A stretch of DNA of 64,000 bases from Paractinoplanes pyxinae (GTDB lineage: Bacteria; Actinomycetota; Actinomycetes; Mycobacteriales; Micromonosporaceae): contig NZ_JAPNTZ010000015.1 in assembly GCF_026626335.1 (NCBI RefSeq), positions 124,001-188,000 on the forward strand. The letters are read 5' to 3'. Positions within the stretch are counted from its first letter, which is position 1; every line of letters begins with the position of its first letter. The notes beneath the pieces are model-generated. The model ran no database searches, was not told where the DNA came from, and saw nothing but the letters and a program-made list of their open reading frames with translations. Position numbers and translations under genes: made by a program. Positions 50,475-58,875 of this stretch are shown here, piece after piece.

Positions 50475-50672
50475 ATGAGCCTGACCATCGTCGAGACCCG
50501 CTGGGCCGCCCACACCAGCCTCGTCCACCTGAACGCGGACGTGCAGCGCCTGCGCAGTGACTTCGTCATGGGCGCCGACAAGGAGGTCCTGGCCGCGGAC
50601 CGCGCCGCCGTCCACGAGAGCCGCCGGGTGCTCAACACCCACCGCGCCGCCCTGGTCGACGTCACCGTCTAG
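50475..50672 (+). CDS. Small protein of unknown function
   Basis: 65 residues: SLTIVETRWAAHTSLVHLNA, DVQRLRSDFVMGADKEVLAA, then a basic helix ending ALVDVTV. Predicted helical, no membrane segment, no recognised domain. ATG at 50475 with AAGGGAAG 6-10 nt upstream, which supports translation. Convergent with the MarR gene at 50677 (4-nt gap). Confidence 0.55.
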   Translation: MSLTIVETRWAAHTSLVHLNADVQRLRSDFVMGADKEVLAADRAAVHESRRVLNTHRAALVDVTV

Positions 50673-50676
50673 TTAT

Positions 50677-51156
50677 TCAGGCTGGCGGATCTTGTGCACG
50701 AGTGCGCAGTTCTTGATGGCGTTCTGTGATCGCTTCGAGCATTCCGCTCATGAAACGACGCACAGTGTCCAGTTCGTCGGCGCTGAACTCGTCCATCACT
50801 GCTTGACTCCGGACACCCAGGGGCCGGAAGAAGGCGGTCGCCAGCTCCATGCCCGGCTCGCCGTAGCGCAGGTGCACCACTCGACGGTCGGAGCTTTCCC
50901 GCGTACGGCGTAAATGCCCGGCCCGCTCCAAGCGGTCGATCACCGCCGTGGTCGCCCCTGATGACAGCCCCAACGTCTCGCCCAGCCGGCCCGGAGTCAG
51001 CGGCGTGCCGCGCCGCTCGGCGTGCATGACCGCGATGAGCGCCTGCAGGTCGGTGAAGTGCAGACCCTGCTGGCCGGCGAAGTCGTGGGCGACCCGTTGC
51101 GCCTCGATGCTGTAGAGCCGCAGCAGGTCCACGACGTCACGGCGCACATCACTCAC
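50677..51156 (-). CDS. MarR family transcriptional regulator
   Basis: 159-residue winged-helix regulator. GRLGETLGLSSGATTAVIDR is the recognition helix region and RTRESSDRRVVHLRYGEPG the wing with its conserved D-R-R. GTG at 51156. It diverges from the MMPL gene with a nearly perfect 25-bp palindrome between, so it should repress that transporter and itself. Ligand unknown. Confidence 0.9.
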   Translation of the reverse strand: MSDVRRDVVDLLRLYSIEAQRVAHDFAGQQGLHFTDLQALIAVMHAERRGTPLTPGRLGETLGLSSGATTAVIDRLERAGHLRRTRESSDRRVVHLRYGEPGMELATAFFRPLGVRSQAVMDEFSADELDTVRRFMSGMLEAITERHQELRTRAQDPPA

Positions 51157-51189
51157 CGCGCCAGTGTTGCAGATCAGCTCACCACGAGT

Positions 51190-51214
51190 AAGAATCTCGA
51201 TTGTCGAGATACTT
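51190..51214. promoter_or_regulatory. MarR operator upstream of the MMPL gene
   Basis: ATCTCGA (51194-51200), TTG, TCGAGAT (51204-51210) is a perfect 7-bp inverted repeat. Extending to AAGAATCTCGA and TCGAGATACTT gives 11-bp arms with one mismatch. It lies in the 74-nt gap between divergent MarR and MMPL starts. Sites of the form ATCTCGA-N-TCGAGAT are common for MarR proteins. Confidence 0.8.
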
Positions 51215-51230
51215 CATCGTGGAGGCTTTC

Positions 51231-53234
51231 ATGCGACGCGCCTGGTTGACGCTCGTGATCGCGGTCCTGCTCGGAGGCGGCGTTCTCGCCTTCGCCGGCC
51301 CGCTCGAGACGACGAACGATCCCACCGCCTCGCTGCCGAGCGACGCCGAATCGACACAAGTGGCCAACCTTGAGCGTCGTTTACCGTCGGGGCAGGTCAA
51401 CCCGGCGCTGATCGTGTTCGCGAAGGACGACGGCACGCCGCTGACGCCGGCCGAGCTCAAGACGATCGAGACCTTCGGCACGCCGATCGTCGCCCCCGGC
51501 AAGGACGCCGCGATCGTCTCCAAGCCGTACCCCGCCGGCTACTCGGCCGAGCAGATCGTCGACGCGGTCGGTCAACTGCGCGAACAGGTACGCGCGGAAG
51601 TGCCCCCAGGCGTCACAGCTCAAGTCACCGGTGGCGCCGGCTTCACCGCCGACCTCGCGGACAGCTTCTCCGGCGCGAACACCCGGCTGCTGATCGTCAC
51701 GGTTGTCGTGGTCGCCCTGCTTCTGCTCGTCACCTACCGCAGCCCGATCCTGTGGCTGGTTCCGCTGGCCGTCGTCGGTCTGGCCGACCGTCTGAGCGGT
51801 TCCGTCGTCGCGATCCTGTCCCGCCACACCGATCTGGCCATCGACGCGTCCACCAACGGCATCATCACCGTTCTCGTGTTCGGCGCCGGCACCAACTACG
51901 CGCTGCTGATCATCTCGCGCTATCGCGAAGAGCTGCACCGGTACGAGGACAGGTTCGAGGCGATGCGGCAGGCGCTCAAGGGCGCCGGCCCCGCCGTCCT
52001 GGCCAGCTCCGGAACGGTTGTGCTCAGCCTCCTGACGCTGCTGCTGGCCAGCCTCGGCAAAAATCTCGCACTCGGCGTCGCCGGTGCTGCCGGCATTGCC
52101 ATCGCCGCGGTGTTCGCGTTGTTCGTTTTGCCGCCGGCATTGCTCGTTTGTGGTCGTAAGTTGTTCTGGCCGTTCATTCCGCGTGTCGGACAGGCCGGGG
52201 CGGAGGCCGAGAAGGGGCTGTGGGCGCGCATCGGTCGCGGGGTGTCGCGGCGGCCGGCCATCGTGACCGTCGCCGCCGTGCTCGTGCTGGCCGCGCTGGG
52301 CAGCGGGCTGGCCGGCACCAAGCTGGGGCTCTCGCAGGCCGACCAGTTCCGCGTCGAGGCCGAGGCGGTCGACGGCCTCGAGACGGTCAGCCGTTACTTC
52401 CCGGCCGGCGCCACCGATCCGGCCACGATCATGACGACACCGGACCGGGCGGAAGAGGTGCTCGCGCTCGTTACCAAGACGCCTGGTGTCGCTTCGGCGC
52501 GCATCGGTGAGCGTACGGACGATCTGGCGAGCATCAGCGCGGTGCTCACGGCCGCGCCGGACACCCCCGAGGCGTACGACACTGTGCGCGCATTGCGCGA
52601 CAGTGTGCACAGCGAGGACGCGCTCGTCGGCGGCAGCGTGGCGGCCAGCCTCGACGACCGCGACGCCGCCCGGCGCGACCTCACGGTCATCGTGCCCGCC
52701 GTGCTGATCGTCGTGCTGCTCGTGTTGATCGGGCTGCTGCGGGCCGTGGTGGCGCCGGTTCTGCTGCTGCTCACCGTGATCGCCAGCTTCGGGGCGGCGC
52801 TGGGCGCGGGCTCGTGGCTGTTCCGGCACGTCCTGGACTACCCGGCGCTCGACACCGGCGTGCCGCTGCTGGCGTTCCTGTTCCTGGTGGCACTTGGCGT
52901 CGACTACAACATTTTCCTGGTCACCCGAGCCAAGGAGGAGACACCGAAGCGCGGCACCCGCGACGGGATGGTCCACGCCCTGGCCGTCACCGGCGGCGTC
53001 ATCACGAGCGCGGGCATCCTGCTGGCGGCCGTGTTCGGGGTGCTCGGCGTCCTGCCGGTGATCACGCTGACCCAGATCGGCGTCATCGTCGGCATCGGCG
53101 TCCTGCTGGACACCCTGCTCGTCCGCACCGTGCTGGTCCCGGCCCTAGCCACCATGTGCGGCGACCGCTTCTGGTGGCCGGGCCGCCCGGCCGCGCAGTC
53201 CGTTCCCGAGCAACCAGCCCCCGCCGCCCACTAG
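51231..53234 (+). CDS. MMPL family RND-type transporter
   Basis: 667-residue transporter with about 11-12 helices in two repeats, each with a large extracytoplasmic loop. The family motifs appear as NGIITVLVFGAGTNYALLII in the first half (with the GAGTNY charge site) and FLFLVALGVDYNIFLVTRAK in the second (GVDYN). MMPL proteins export lipids, siderophores or drugs using the proton gradient. I chose ATG 51231 with GGAGG 5 nt upstream; TTG 51201 lies inside the operator. Control by the divergent MarR is likely. Confidence 0.92.
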   Translation: MRRAWLTLVIAVLLGGGVLAFAGPLETTNDPTASLPSDAESTQVANLERRLPSGQVNPALIVFAKDDGTPLTPAELKTIETFGTPIVAPGKDAAIVSKPYPAGYSAEQIVDAVGQLREQVRAEVPPGVTAQVTGGAGFTADLADSFSGANTRLLIVTVVVVALLLLVTYRSPILWLVPLAVVGLADRLSGSVVAILSRHTDLAIDASTNGIITVLVFGAGTNYALLIISRYREELHRYEDRFEAMRQALKGAGPAVLASSGTVVLSLLTLLLASLGKNLALGVAGAAGIAIAAVFALFVLPPALLVCGRKLFWPFIPRVGQAGAEAEKGLWARIGRGVSRRPAIVTVAAVLVLAALGSGLAGTKLGLSQADQFRVEAEAVDGLETVSRYFPAGATDPATIMTTPDRAEEVLALVTKTPGVASARIGERTDDLASISAVLTAAPDTPEAYDTVRALRDSVHSEDALVGGSVAASLDDRDAARRDLTVIVPAVLIVVLLVLIGLLRAVVAPVLLLLTVIASFGAALGAGSWLFRHVLDYPALDTGVPLLAFLFLVALGVDYNIFLVTRAKEETPKRGTRDGMVHALAVTGGVITSAGILLAAVFGVLGVLPVITLTQIGVIVGIGVLLDTLLVRTVLVPALATMCGDRFWWPGRPAAQSVPEQPAPAAH

Positions 53235-53329
53235 CGGAGCGGAGACGGTGTCCGCGGGAGCGCGAGGTCTCTCGGGCAGCGCACTCGCAGGGAGCTGGCC
53301 GGCCGGACGACGGGAGGCTGCCCCACCCG

Positions 53330-53490
53330 CCGAGCGACGCCAACGCGGGCGCCCGGCCGGCCGGGCGACGCAAGCGCGGGCGCCTCGGGAGCCCGGCCAA
53401 CCAATGCGGCCGACGCCCCGTCAACGGGGGACGCGGCCGCGGGTGCCTCGCCAGCCAGGCGACGCGAGGCGTGGGCACCCCGGTCAGCTG
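53330..53490. repeat. Imperfect GC-rich intergenic repeat
   Basis: Four imperfect copies of a motif like GCGACGC-AGCGCGGGCGCC, at about 53336, 53367, 53430 and 53459, fill the 249-nt gap between the MMPL and ssuD genes. Copies are diverged and spacing uneven. I see no gene here. Confidence 0.45.
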
Positions 53491-54647
53491 GGCGAGGCGG
53501 GCGCGGGCTCCTTGTCCAGCGGCACGCCGGCGAACGGGATGGCGGACGTCGCCGAGGTGCCGGCCCCCGCGGGGTGTTGCCACACTCCGCGGCGGGCCAG
53601 CTCGGGCAGCACGCCCTCGCCGAACCAGTACGCCTCCTCCAGGTGCGGGTAGCCGCTGAGAATGAACTCGTCGATGCCGAGCGCCGCGTACTCCTGGATC
53701 CGGTCGGCCACCTCCTGGTGGCTGCCGACCAGCGCGGTGCCGGCGCCGCCGCGGACCAGCCCGACGCCCGCCCACAGGTTGGGGGAGACGACCAGGCCGT
53801 CGCGGGTGCCGCCGTGCAGTTCGAGCATCCGCCGCTGCCCCTCGGACTCGCTGCGGTTGAGCCCGGCCTGCACGGCGGCGATGTCCGCCTCGCTCACTCC
53901 GCGCAACAAACGCTCAGCTTCGGCCCATGCGGCGTCGGCCGTGTCGCGCGCGATGACGTGCAGCCGGATGCCGAACCGCATGTCCGGCTTGAGCGACCGG
54001 ATCCAGTCGAGCTTCTGCGCGACCTTGGCCGGCGGCTCACCCCAGGTCAGGTAGACGTCCGCGTGCTCCGCGGCCACCGGCCCGGCCGCCTTCGACGAGC
54101 CGCCGAAGTAAATAGCCGGCACGGGGTCGGGCAGCTTGGCCAGCCGCGCGCCTTCGACCTGCACGTGCTCGCCGTCGAGAGTGACCGTTTCGCCGCGGAA
54201 CAGTGAGCGAACGACACCCAGGAATTCGGCCGTACGCGCATAACGCGCATCCTTGTCCAGAAAATCGCCGTACTGGCGTTGCTCGTGCGACTCCCCGCCG
54301 GTGACGACGTTGAGCAGCAGCCGCCCGCGCGAAAGCCGCTGGAACGTCGACGCCATCTGGGCCGCCAACGTCGGCGACAGCACACCCGGCCGGAACGCGA
54401 CCAGGAACTTCAGCCGCTCGGTGACCTCGGTCAGCATCGCCGTGGTGATCCACGCGTCCTCGCACCACGCGCCGGTCGGGGTGAGCGCGCCGACGAACCC
54501 GAGTTGTTCGGCGCTGCGCGCGATCTGGCCGAGGTATCCGATGGTCAGGGGGCGCACGCCGCCGGCCGCGCCGACCGGCACGCCGTGGCCGCCACCCACG
54601 ATGTCGCGGCTGTCGCCGTTGGTGGGCAGAAACCAGTGAAAGTCCAT
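53484..54647 (-). CDS. ssuD: FMNH2-dependent alkanesulfonate monooxygenase
   Basis: 387-residue SsuD-type luciferase-fold enzyme, which releases sulfite from alkanesulfonates using FMNH2 from a separate reductase. It starts MDFHWFLPTNGDSRDIVGG and carries GALTPTGAWCEDAWITTAML (conserved SsuD Cys/Trp region), FLVAFRPGVLSPTLAAQMA, LLNVVTGGESHEQRQYGDF and PAIYFGGSSKAA. The C-terminal about 30 residues are low-complexity. ATG at 54647. It diverges from a sulfite oxidase gene, which can handle the sulfite produced. No flavin reductase is adjacent. Confidence 0.9.
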   Translation of the reverse strand: MDFHWFLPTNGDSRDIVGGGHGVPVGAAGGVRPLTIGYLGQIARSAEQLGFVGALTPTGAWCEDAWITTAMLTEVTERLKFLVAFRPGVLSPTLAAQMASTFQRLSRGRLLLNVVTGGESHEQRQYGDFLDKDARYARTAEFLGVVRSLFRGETVTLDGEHVQVEGARLAKLPDPVPAIYFGGSSKAAGPVAAEHADVYLTWGEPPAKVAQKLDWIRSLKPDMRFGIRLHVIARDTADAAWAEAERLLRGVSEADIAAVQAGLNRSESEGQRRMLELHGGTRDGLVVSPNLWAGVGLVRGGAGTALVGSHQEVADRIQEYAALGIDEFILSGYPHLEEAYWFGEGVLPELARRGVWQHPAGAGTSATSAIPFAGVPLDKEPAPASPS

Positions 54648-54668
54648 GCCGTCACCCTATCTACTTCT

Positions 54669-54685
54669 CCTATCAATTGAATAGG
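54669..54685. promoter_or_regulatory. Palindrome between ssuD and sulfite oxidase
   Basis: CCTAT (54669-54673) and ATAGG (54681-54685) are inverted arms around CAATTGA, itself containing CAATTG. It fills most of the 47-nt gap between the divergent starts. The AT-rich sequence stands out from the surroundings, so a sulfur-responsive operator is plausible. Confidence 0.6.
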
Positions 54686-54694
54686 GTGCAGGAC

Positions 54695-55915
54695 ATGGAT
54701 GAGTTTGCATACGACAAGCTGCGGTTGCGACAGTGGCTGGACGGCCGGGCAAGCGGGTTCTCCCGGCGTGACCTGCTCAAACTGACCGCGGCGGCGGGCG
54801 TCGCGGGGGCCCTCGGTCCGGCCGCGCCGGCGGCGGCCGCCGACGGCCCCATCGTCAAGCCCCTGCCGCCCGAGCTGTTCAAGGTGCTCGGCACGAACGC
54901 CGAGACGTTGTGGTCGTCGCTGGCCGGCGTCGGCTATCACGTGCCGATCGACCGTTTCTTCGTACGCAATCACACCAGCACCCCGGTGCTGGACGCCGCG
55001 GCCTGGCGGCTCGAGGTGTTCGGCGCCGGCCTGCGAGGCGGCCCGGTGTCGTTCTCATTGCGCGACCTTGCGCGTTTGCCGTCGGTTTCGCGCTCGGTGA
55101 CCGTCGAATGCGCGGGCAACGGCCGCAGTTACTTCACCTCCCAGCAGGGCCAGACCGTTTCCGGTACGGCGTGGGGGCTGGGCGCGGTCGGCGTGGCGCG
55201 CTGGCGCGGCGTACGGCTGTCGACCGTCCTGCGTCTGGCCGGGCTCACCTCACGGGCGGTGGACGTGCAGGCGTCCGGCCTCGACCCGAACTACGTGACC
55301 GGCGGCGTCGACCTCGGCCCGGTCCGCCGCCCGATGCCCGTGCGCAAGGCCTTGGACGACGTCATTCTCGCGTACGAAATGAACGGCGAACCGCTGCCGC
55401 CGGACCATGGCGCCCCCGTGCGCCTGATCGTCCCGTCCTGGATCGGCATCGCCTCGATCAAGTGGGTCGGCCGCATCGAGGTCTCCGACGCGCCGCTGTT
55501 CTCGCCCTGGAACACGCAGTTCTACCGCTTCTTCGGCCCGGAGTTCCCGGCCGAGGGGCAGCCGTTCGACCGCCAGTCCATCAAGAGCGCCTTCGAACTT
55601 GACCCGGGCGTCACTTTCCCAGTCGGCGACCGGGTGCGCCTGACCGGCCGCTCATGGTCGGCGGCCGGCCGCATCAAGCACGTCGAGGTGAGCACCGACG
55701 GTGGCACCCGCTGGCGCCGCGCTCGGCTGGTCGGCCCGTCCGTCGACCACGCCTGGCAGCGCTGGGAACTCGACTGGCGTCCCACCGCGGGCGCGCACAC
55801 TCTTCAAGCCAGGGCGTCCGACGTACGAGGTAACACCCAGCCCGACGTGGCCAGGTTCAACACTTTGGGCTACTTGTTCGACGCCGTCGTCAAAGTGCCG
55901 GTTACCGCCGCTTAG
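54695..55915 (+). CDS. Tat-exported sulfite oxidase (molybdopterin)
   Basis: 406-residue sulfite oxidase-family molybdoenzyme oxidising sulfite to sulfate outside the membrane. A Tat signal (FSRRDLLKLTAAAGVAGA at 22-39) precedes the molybdopterin domain, with Mo-ligating Cys139 in TVECAGNGRS and GLDPNYVTGGVDLG, then a C-terminal dimerisation domain (HVEVSTDGGTRWRRARL). No haem domain is fused, as in bacterial SorA/YedY-like forms. I chose ATG 54695; TTG 54677 lies next to the palindrome. Divergent pairing with ssuD suggests it detoxifies the sulfite released. Confidence 0.9.
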   Translation: MDEFAYDKLRLRQWLDGRASGFSRRDLLKLTAAAGVAGALGPAAPAAAADGPIVKPLPPELFKVLGTNAETLWSSLAGVGYHVPIDRFFVRNHTSTPVLDAAAWRLEVFGAGLRGGPVSFSLRDLARLPSVSRSVTVECAGNGRSYFTSQQGQTVSGTAWGLGAVGVARWRGVRLSTVLRLAGLTSRAVDVQASGLDPNYVTGGVDLGPVRRPMPVRKALDDVILAYEMNGEPLPPDHGAPVRLIVPSWIGIASIKWVGRIEVSDAPLFSPWNTQFYRFFGPEFPAEGQPFDRQSIKSAFELDPGVTFPVGDRVRLTGRSWSAAGRIKHVEVSTDGGTRWRRARLVGPSVDHAWQRWELDWRPTAGAHTLQARASDVRGNTQPDVARFNTLGYLFDAVVKVPVTAA

Positions 55916-56814
55916 CCGCCGTGGGTGGTCAGGGGAACGGGCAGCCCCTGCTGAACTTCCAGCACAGCTCGTTCCCCCAGCGGCGCGGCCAGTTCGACGG
56001 TCGCCGTTCGCGCAGCGCCGAGCAAGTCGCACATATCGCTCGCATTGTTCGGGTGTTCGTGCACGATGACGACGACGGCGTTCGCCGACTCGACGGCCTC
56101 GGCGGTGTAGTCCACTCCGCACGGCACGTCGCCCGCTTCCGGCGCGCCGGTGAACTCCACGGTCAGCCGGTTTCCGGTCGCCACCGCGGCCGAACTGATC
56201 GCCAGACCGCCGGGCGGGTTGTTGGGATCCCACGACGGCGGCGTGACCGCGACCGCGCCCCGGCCGTCCACAGCCACCCGGGTGATTCGCAGCTTCGTCC
56301 CCGCCAGGCTGAACTCCCAAGCGGGAACGGTGGCCTGACCTCGCGTGGTCGGGATGTCCACCGACCCCAGCCGAGCCCCGGTCACCTTCAACGTTTCGCA
56401 TTCGCCACAGTCGGGGGTGCCGCCGGCCACGATGTCGGCCAGCGCCCGCTCGGCCGGCAACAAGGGAAGAACCAGCCGGGACTTGTCGGCCCAGACGACT
56501 TCACCGGTGGCCTGGGGCGCATCAGGCAGCTCGCCGCCGGCCACGAGGCGACCGGCCCCGATCGAGAGTTTGTAGTCGCCGTTTTGCGGCTCGAGCTCGC
56601 CGATGATACCGGTGAGCTCGCCGACCGGGACGAATTTCTGCCGGCCGCCCGCGGCCGCCACCGCCTCGTCGTACCGCTTGAGCGCCGCCACCGCCTGCTC
56701 CCGCAGCCGATCCCCGCCCCCACCGGCCCCGCCGTCATTTCCGCCGCCGGCGCCGCAGCCCGCCAGCGTCACGACAACCGACACCACGCACGCCGCCCGG
56801 CGCATCCGTCCCAT
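55912..56814 (-). CDS. Lipoprotein of unknown function
   Basis: 300 residues. A lipoprotein signal (VSVVVTLAGC, lipidation at Cys20) is followed by a Gly/Asn-rich linker and a soluble extracytoplasmic domain with CxxC (PDCGECETL) plus two further cysteines. No domain recognised. I chose ATG 56814; the frame is open to 57156 only because a GC-rich 14-15-nt repeat keeps it open, and its translation (GRGAAGRGAA...) is repeat-derived. It converges on the sulfite oxidase gene with a 4-nt overlap of stops. Confidence 0.75.
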   Translation of the reverse strand: MGRMRRAACVVSVVVTLAGCGAGGGNDGGAGGGGDRLREQAVAALKRYDEAVAAAGGRQKFVPVGELTGIIGELEPQNGDYKLSIGAGRLVAGGELPDAPQATGEVVWADKSRLVLPLLPAERALADIVAGGTPDCGECETLKVTGARLGSVDIPTTRGQATVPAWEFSLAGTKLRITRVAVDGRGAVAVTPPSWDPNNPPGGLAISSAAVATGNRLTVEFTGAPEAGDVPCGVDYTAEAVESANAVVVIVHEHPNNASDMCDLLGAARTATVELAAPLGERAVLEVQQGLPVPLTTHGG

Positions 56815-56843
56815 GCCGCTTACGACTCCCCCGTTCACCCAAC

Positions 56844-56947
56844 GGTTCCGCGCCAGCAGTTCCGCGCCAGCAGTTCCGCGCCCAGCGGCTCCGCGCCCAG
56901 CGGCTCCGCGCCCAGCGGCTCCGCGCCCAGCGGCTCCGCGCCCAGCG
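56844..56947. repeat. 14-15-nt tandem repeat upstream of lipoprotein gene
   Basis: Four perfect 15-nt units CCCAGCGGCTCCGCG start at 56881, 56896, 56911 and 56926, with a partial fifth at 56941, preceded by two or three 14-nt variants (CGCCAGCAGTTCCG). The array is 30-130 nt upstream of the lipoprotein start, so copy number could alter promoter spacing. Confidence 0.88.
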
Positions 56948-57091
56948 TTTGCGATCAGCGGAACGTCGCAGCCGAGTCTGCCGGATCGTTCATCGGATGA
57001 GCGAATCCGGCACTCATGAGCGGCAGACGACGGTGAATGAACATAAACGTGCAACATGGCTGCGCGTTTGATGATTCTCCAGCCCGGACGG

Positions 57092-57125
57092 GCCTGCCTC
57101 GCGCCTTTGCGGCAGCGAGACAGGC
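57092..57125 (-). terminator. Hairpin terminator after tauD
   Basis: GCCTGCCTCGC at 57092-57102 pairs with GCGAGACAGGC at 57115-57125 (one mismatch), with GCC/GGC extending the stem inside a 12-nt loop. It lies 14 nt past the tauD stop. No T-run follows. Confidence 0.6.
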
Positions 57126-57139
57126 ATCGGCGTGGTCGG

Positions 57140-57982
57140 TCAGGACGCGGGAACACCCACGGGGACGTCCCCGCGCAAAGTGATGCGGTGCATCACCCTG
57201 CGGTCGGTGCCGTAGTCACGGTTGGCGTAGTGGGCGGTGCTGCGGTTGTCCCACATGGCGACGTCGCCCGGGCGCCAGCGGTGGCGGACGATGTGCTCGG
57301 GCTTGGTCAGGTGGGCGTAGAGCAGGTCGAGGATGGCCCGGCTCTCGAACTCCGAGACGCCGACGATGTGCGACGTGAAGCCCGGGTTGACGAAGATGCC
57401 GCGCCGGCCGGTCTCGGGGTGCACGCGGATGACCGGGTGCTCGATCGGCTCGAGCTTGGTGACGACCTCGCCGTCCCACTCGTTGCCCCGGCCGCCGCGG
57501 CGCTGGGCCAGGTAGTAGCCGAACTCGCGGTTGCCGTCGTGCACGGCGACCAGCTTGTCGGCCAGTTCCCGGACGGGCGCCGAGAGCGAGTCGTACGCCA
57601 GTTGCGCATCCGCCCAGTTCGTGTCGCCGCCGGTGGGCGGCAGGGTCACGGCGCGCAGGATCGAGCCGAGCGGCGGGCGCCGCATGAACGTCACGTCGGT
57701 GTGCCAGACGTCGGCGAACCCATTATCGGTGCTGTCCAGCGCGTACACCTCGGGGTGTTCGCTGTCCACACCCCCGACCACCGGATGCGAGGCGGTCAGC
57801 TCGCCGATGCGCCGGCCGAGGGCGACCTGGCCGTCGTCGTCGAGCGTCTGGTCGCGGAAGAACAGCACCTTACGCTCGACGAGCGCGGCCCGGATGTCGG
57901 CGACGTCCGAGTCCGACACCTTGGACAGGTCGATTCCGTGCACGATCGCGCCGAAGTGCGGCGACAACTGATCGAAAATCAT
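57140..57982 (-). CDS. tauD: Taurine/alpha-ketoglutarate dioxygenase
   Basis: 280-residue TauD/TfdA Fe(II)/2-oxoglutarate oxygenase that hydroxylates taurine or another sulfonate so that sulfite is released. VWHTDVTFM holds the iron ligands His94 and Asp96, VMHRITLRGD the distal His (about 265) and the 2-oxoglutarate-binding Arg. DNRSTAHYANRDY is the family block before it. Intact. The ATG overlaps the tauB stop by 4 nt, so it is the last gene of the tauC-A-B-D unit. Confidence 0.92.
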   Translation of the reverse strand: MIFDQLSPHFGAIVHGIDLSKVSDSDVADIRAALVERKVLFFRDQTLDDDGQVALGRRIGELTASHPVVGGVDSEHPEVYALDSTDNGFADVWHTDVTFMRRPPLGSILRAVTLPPTGGDTNWADAQLAYDSLSAPVRELADKLVAVHDGNREFGYYLAQRRGGRGNEWDGEVVTKLEPIEHPVIRVHPETGRRGIFVNPGFTSHIVGVSEFESRAILDLLYAHLTKPEHIVRHRWRPGDVAMWDNRSTAHYANRDYGTDRRVMHRITLRGDVPVGVPAS

Positions 57983-58875
57983 GCGGATACCTCCGGCGAG
58001 TAGCGGTCACGGACGGCGGCGCCGATCTCGGCACGCAGGGCGGCGAACTCCGGCGAGCCGCGCAGCTCGTCCGGGGCGACCCCGGCGCGCGGCAGACCGA
58101 TCGGCAGATCCAGGGCGATCCGGCCGGGGCGCGGCGTCAGCACGACGACCCGGCTGCCGAGGAAAACCGCCTCGTCGACGCTGTGCGTCACGAACACGCA
58201 CGTGCGGTTGGACGCGGCGCTCACCTGGCGCAGGTCTTCCTGCAGACGTTCGCGGGTGAGCGCGTCGAGTGCGGCGAACGGCTCGTCGAGCAGCAGCAGA
58301 GGGTTGTCGACAGCCAATGCGCGCGCGATGGCGACACGTTGCTGTTGTCCACCGCTGATCTGCCATGTGCGCCGGCGTGCAACATCGTGCAAACCGACAC
58401 GTTCGAGCAGTTCGTCGACGCGCTGCGGAGTGGCGGGCAGGCCGGCGTACTTGAGCGCGAGCGCCACATTGCCGCCGACGCTGCGCCAGGGAAACAGGCG
58501 GGGCTGCTGGAAGACCAATCCGGCGCCGACCCCCGGCACGGGTGGCTCGCCTGCCGTGCGTACGGTGCCGAAGGTTGGCTCTTCGAAGCCCGCAATCAGG
58601 CGCAGCAGCGTGCTCTTGCCGCACCCGGACGCGCCCACCAGAACCAGGAACTCGCCCTCGGGCACGGTCAGGTCGATCGGCCCGACCGCGGTGACGTCGC
58701 CGTAGCGGTGCTCGACATCCTCCAGCCGGATGGCCGCGCCATCCCCACCCAAGCCGCCGGACGACTGGGTGCCGCCGGACGACCGCGCGCCGCTTTTCGA
58801 CCGAACGCTCGACGATGAACGCCCGTCGGAGGAAGGCTGCGCGCCGGCCGTCGGAACCGCGTCAGCCGAGGACAC
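57979..58875 (-). CDS. tauB: Sulfonate ABC transporter ATPase
   Basis: 298-residue ATPase of the TauB/SsuB group. Walker A VGASGCGKST, Q-loop VFQQPRLFPW, signature ISGGQQQRVAIARAL and Walker B LLLLDEPFAALD are intact. The N-terminal about 45 residues form a Ser/Gly-rich extension not usual for TauB. It overlaps the end of tauA by 14 nt and tauD by 4 nt. It powers the TauC permease; the substrate could be taurine or a broader range of alkanesulfonates. Confidence 0.92.
   Translation of the reverse strand: MSSADAVPTAGAQPSSDGRSSSSVRSKSGARSSGGTQSSGGLGGDGAAIRLEDVEHRYGDVTAVGPIDLTVPEGEFLVLVGASGCGKSTLLRLIAGFEEPTFGTVRTAGEPPVPGVGAGLVFQQPRLFPWRSVGGNVALALKYAGLPATPQRVDELLERVGLHDVARRRTWQISGGQQQRVAIARALAVDNPLLLLDEPFAALDALTRERLQEDLRQVSAASNRTCVFVTHSVDEAVFLGSRVVVLTPRPGRIALDLPIGLPRAGVAPDELRGSPEFAALRAEIGAAVRDRYSPEVSA

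Larger units (their letters stand above)
56815..57139. other. Intergenic gap holding repeat and terminator
   Basis: 325 nt without a gene between the lipoprotein start and the tauD stop. It contains the 14-15-nt tandem repeat (56844-56947) and a hairpin (57092-57125). The lipoprotein promoter must lie beyond or within the repeat. Confidence 0.6.

Noticed and set aside
54677..54694. Sulfite oxidase start at TTG 54677
   Set aside because: The TTG lies within the divergent palindrome; ATG 54695 leaves a normal Tat N-region.
56815..57156. N-terminal extension of the lipoprotein with GRGAA repeats
   Set aside because: The extension is translation of a non-coding 14-15-nt repeat, and it would bury the lipoprotein signal peptide in mid-protein.
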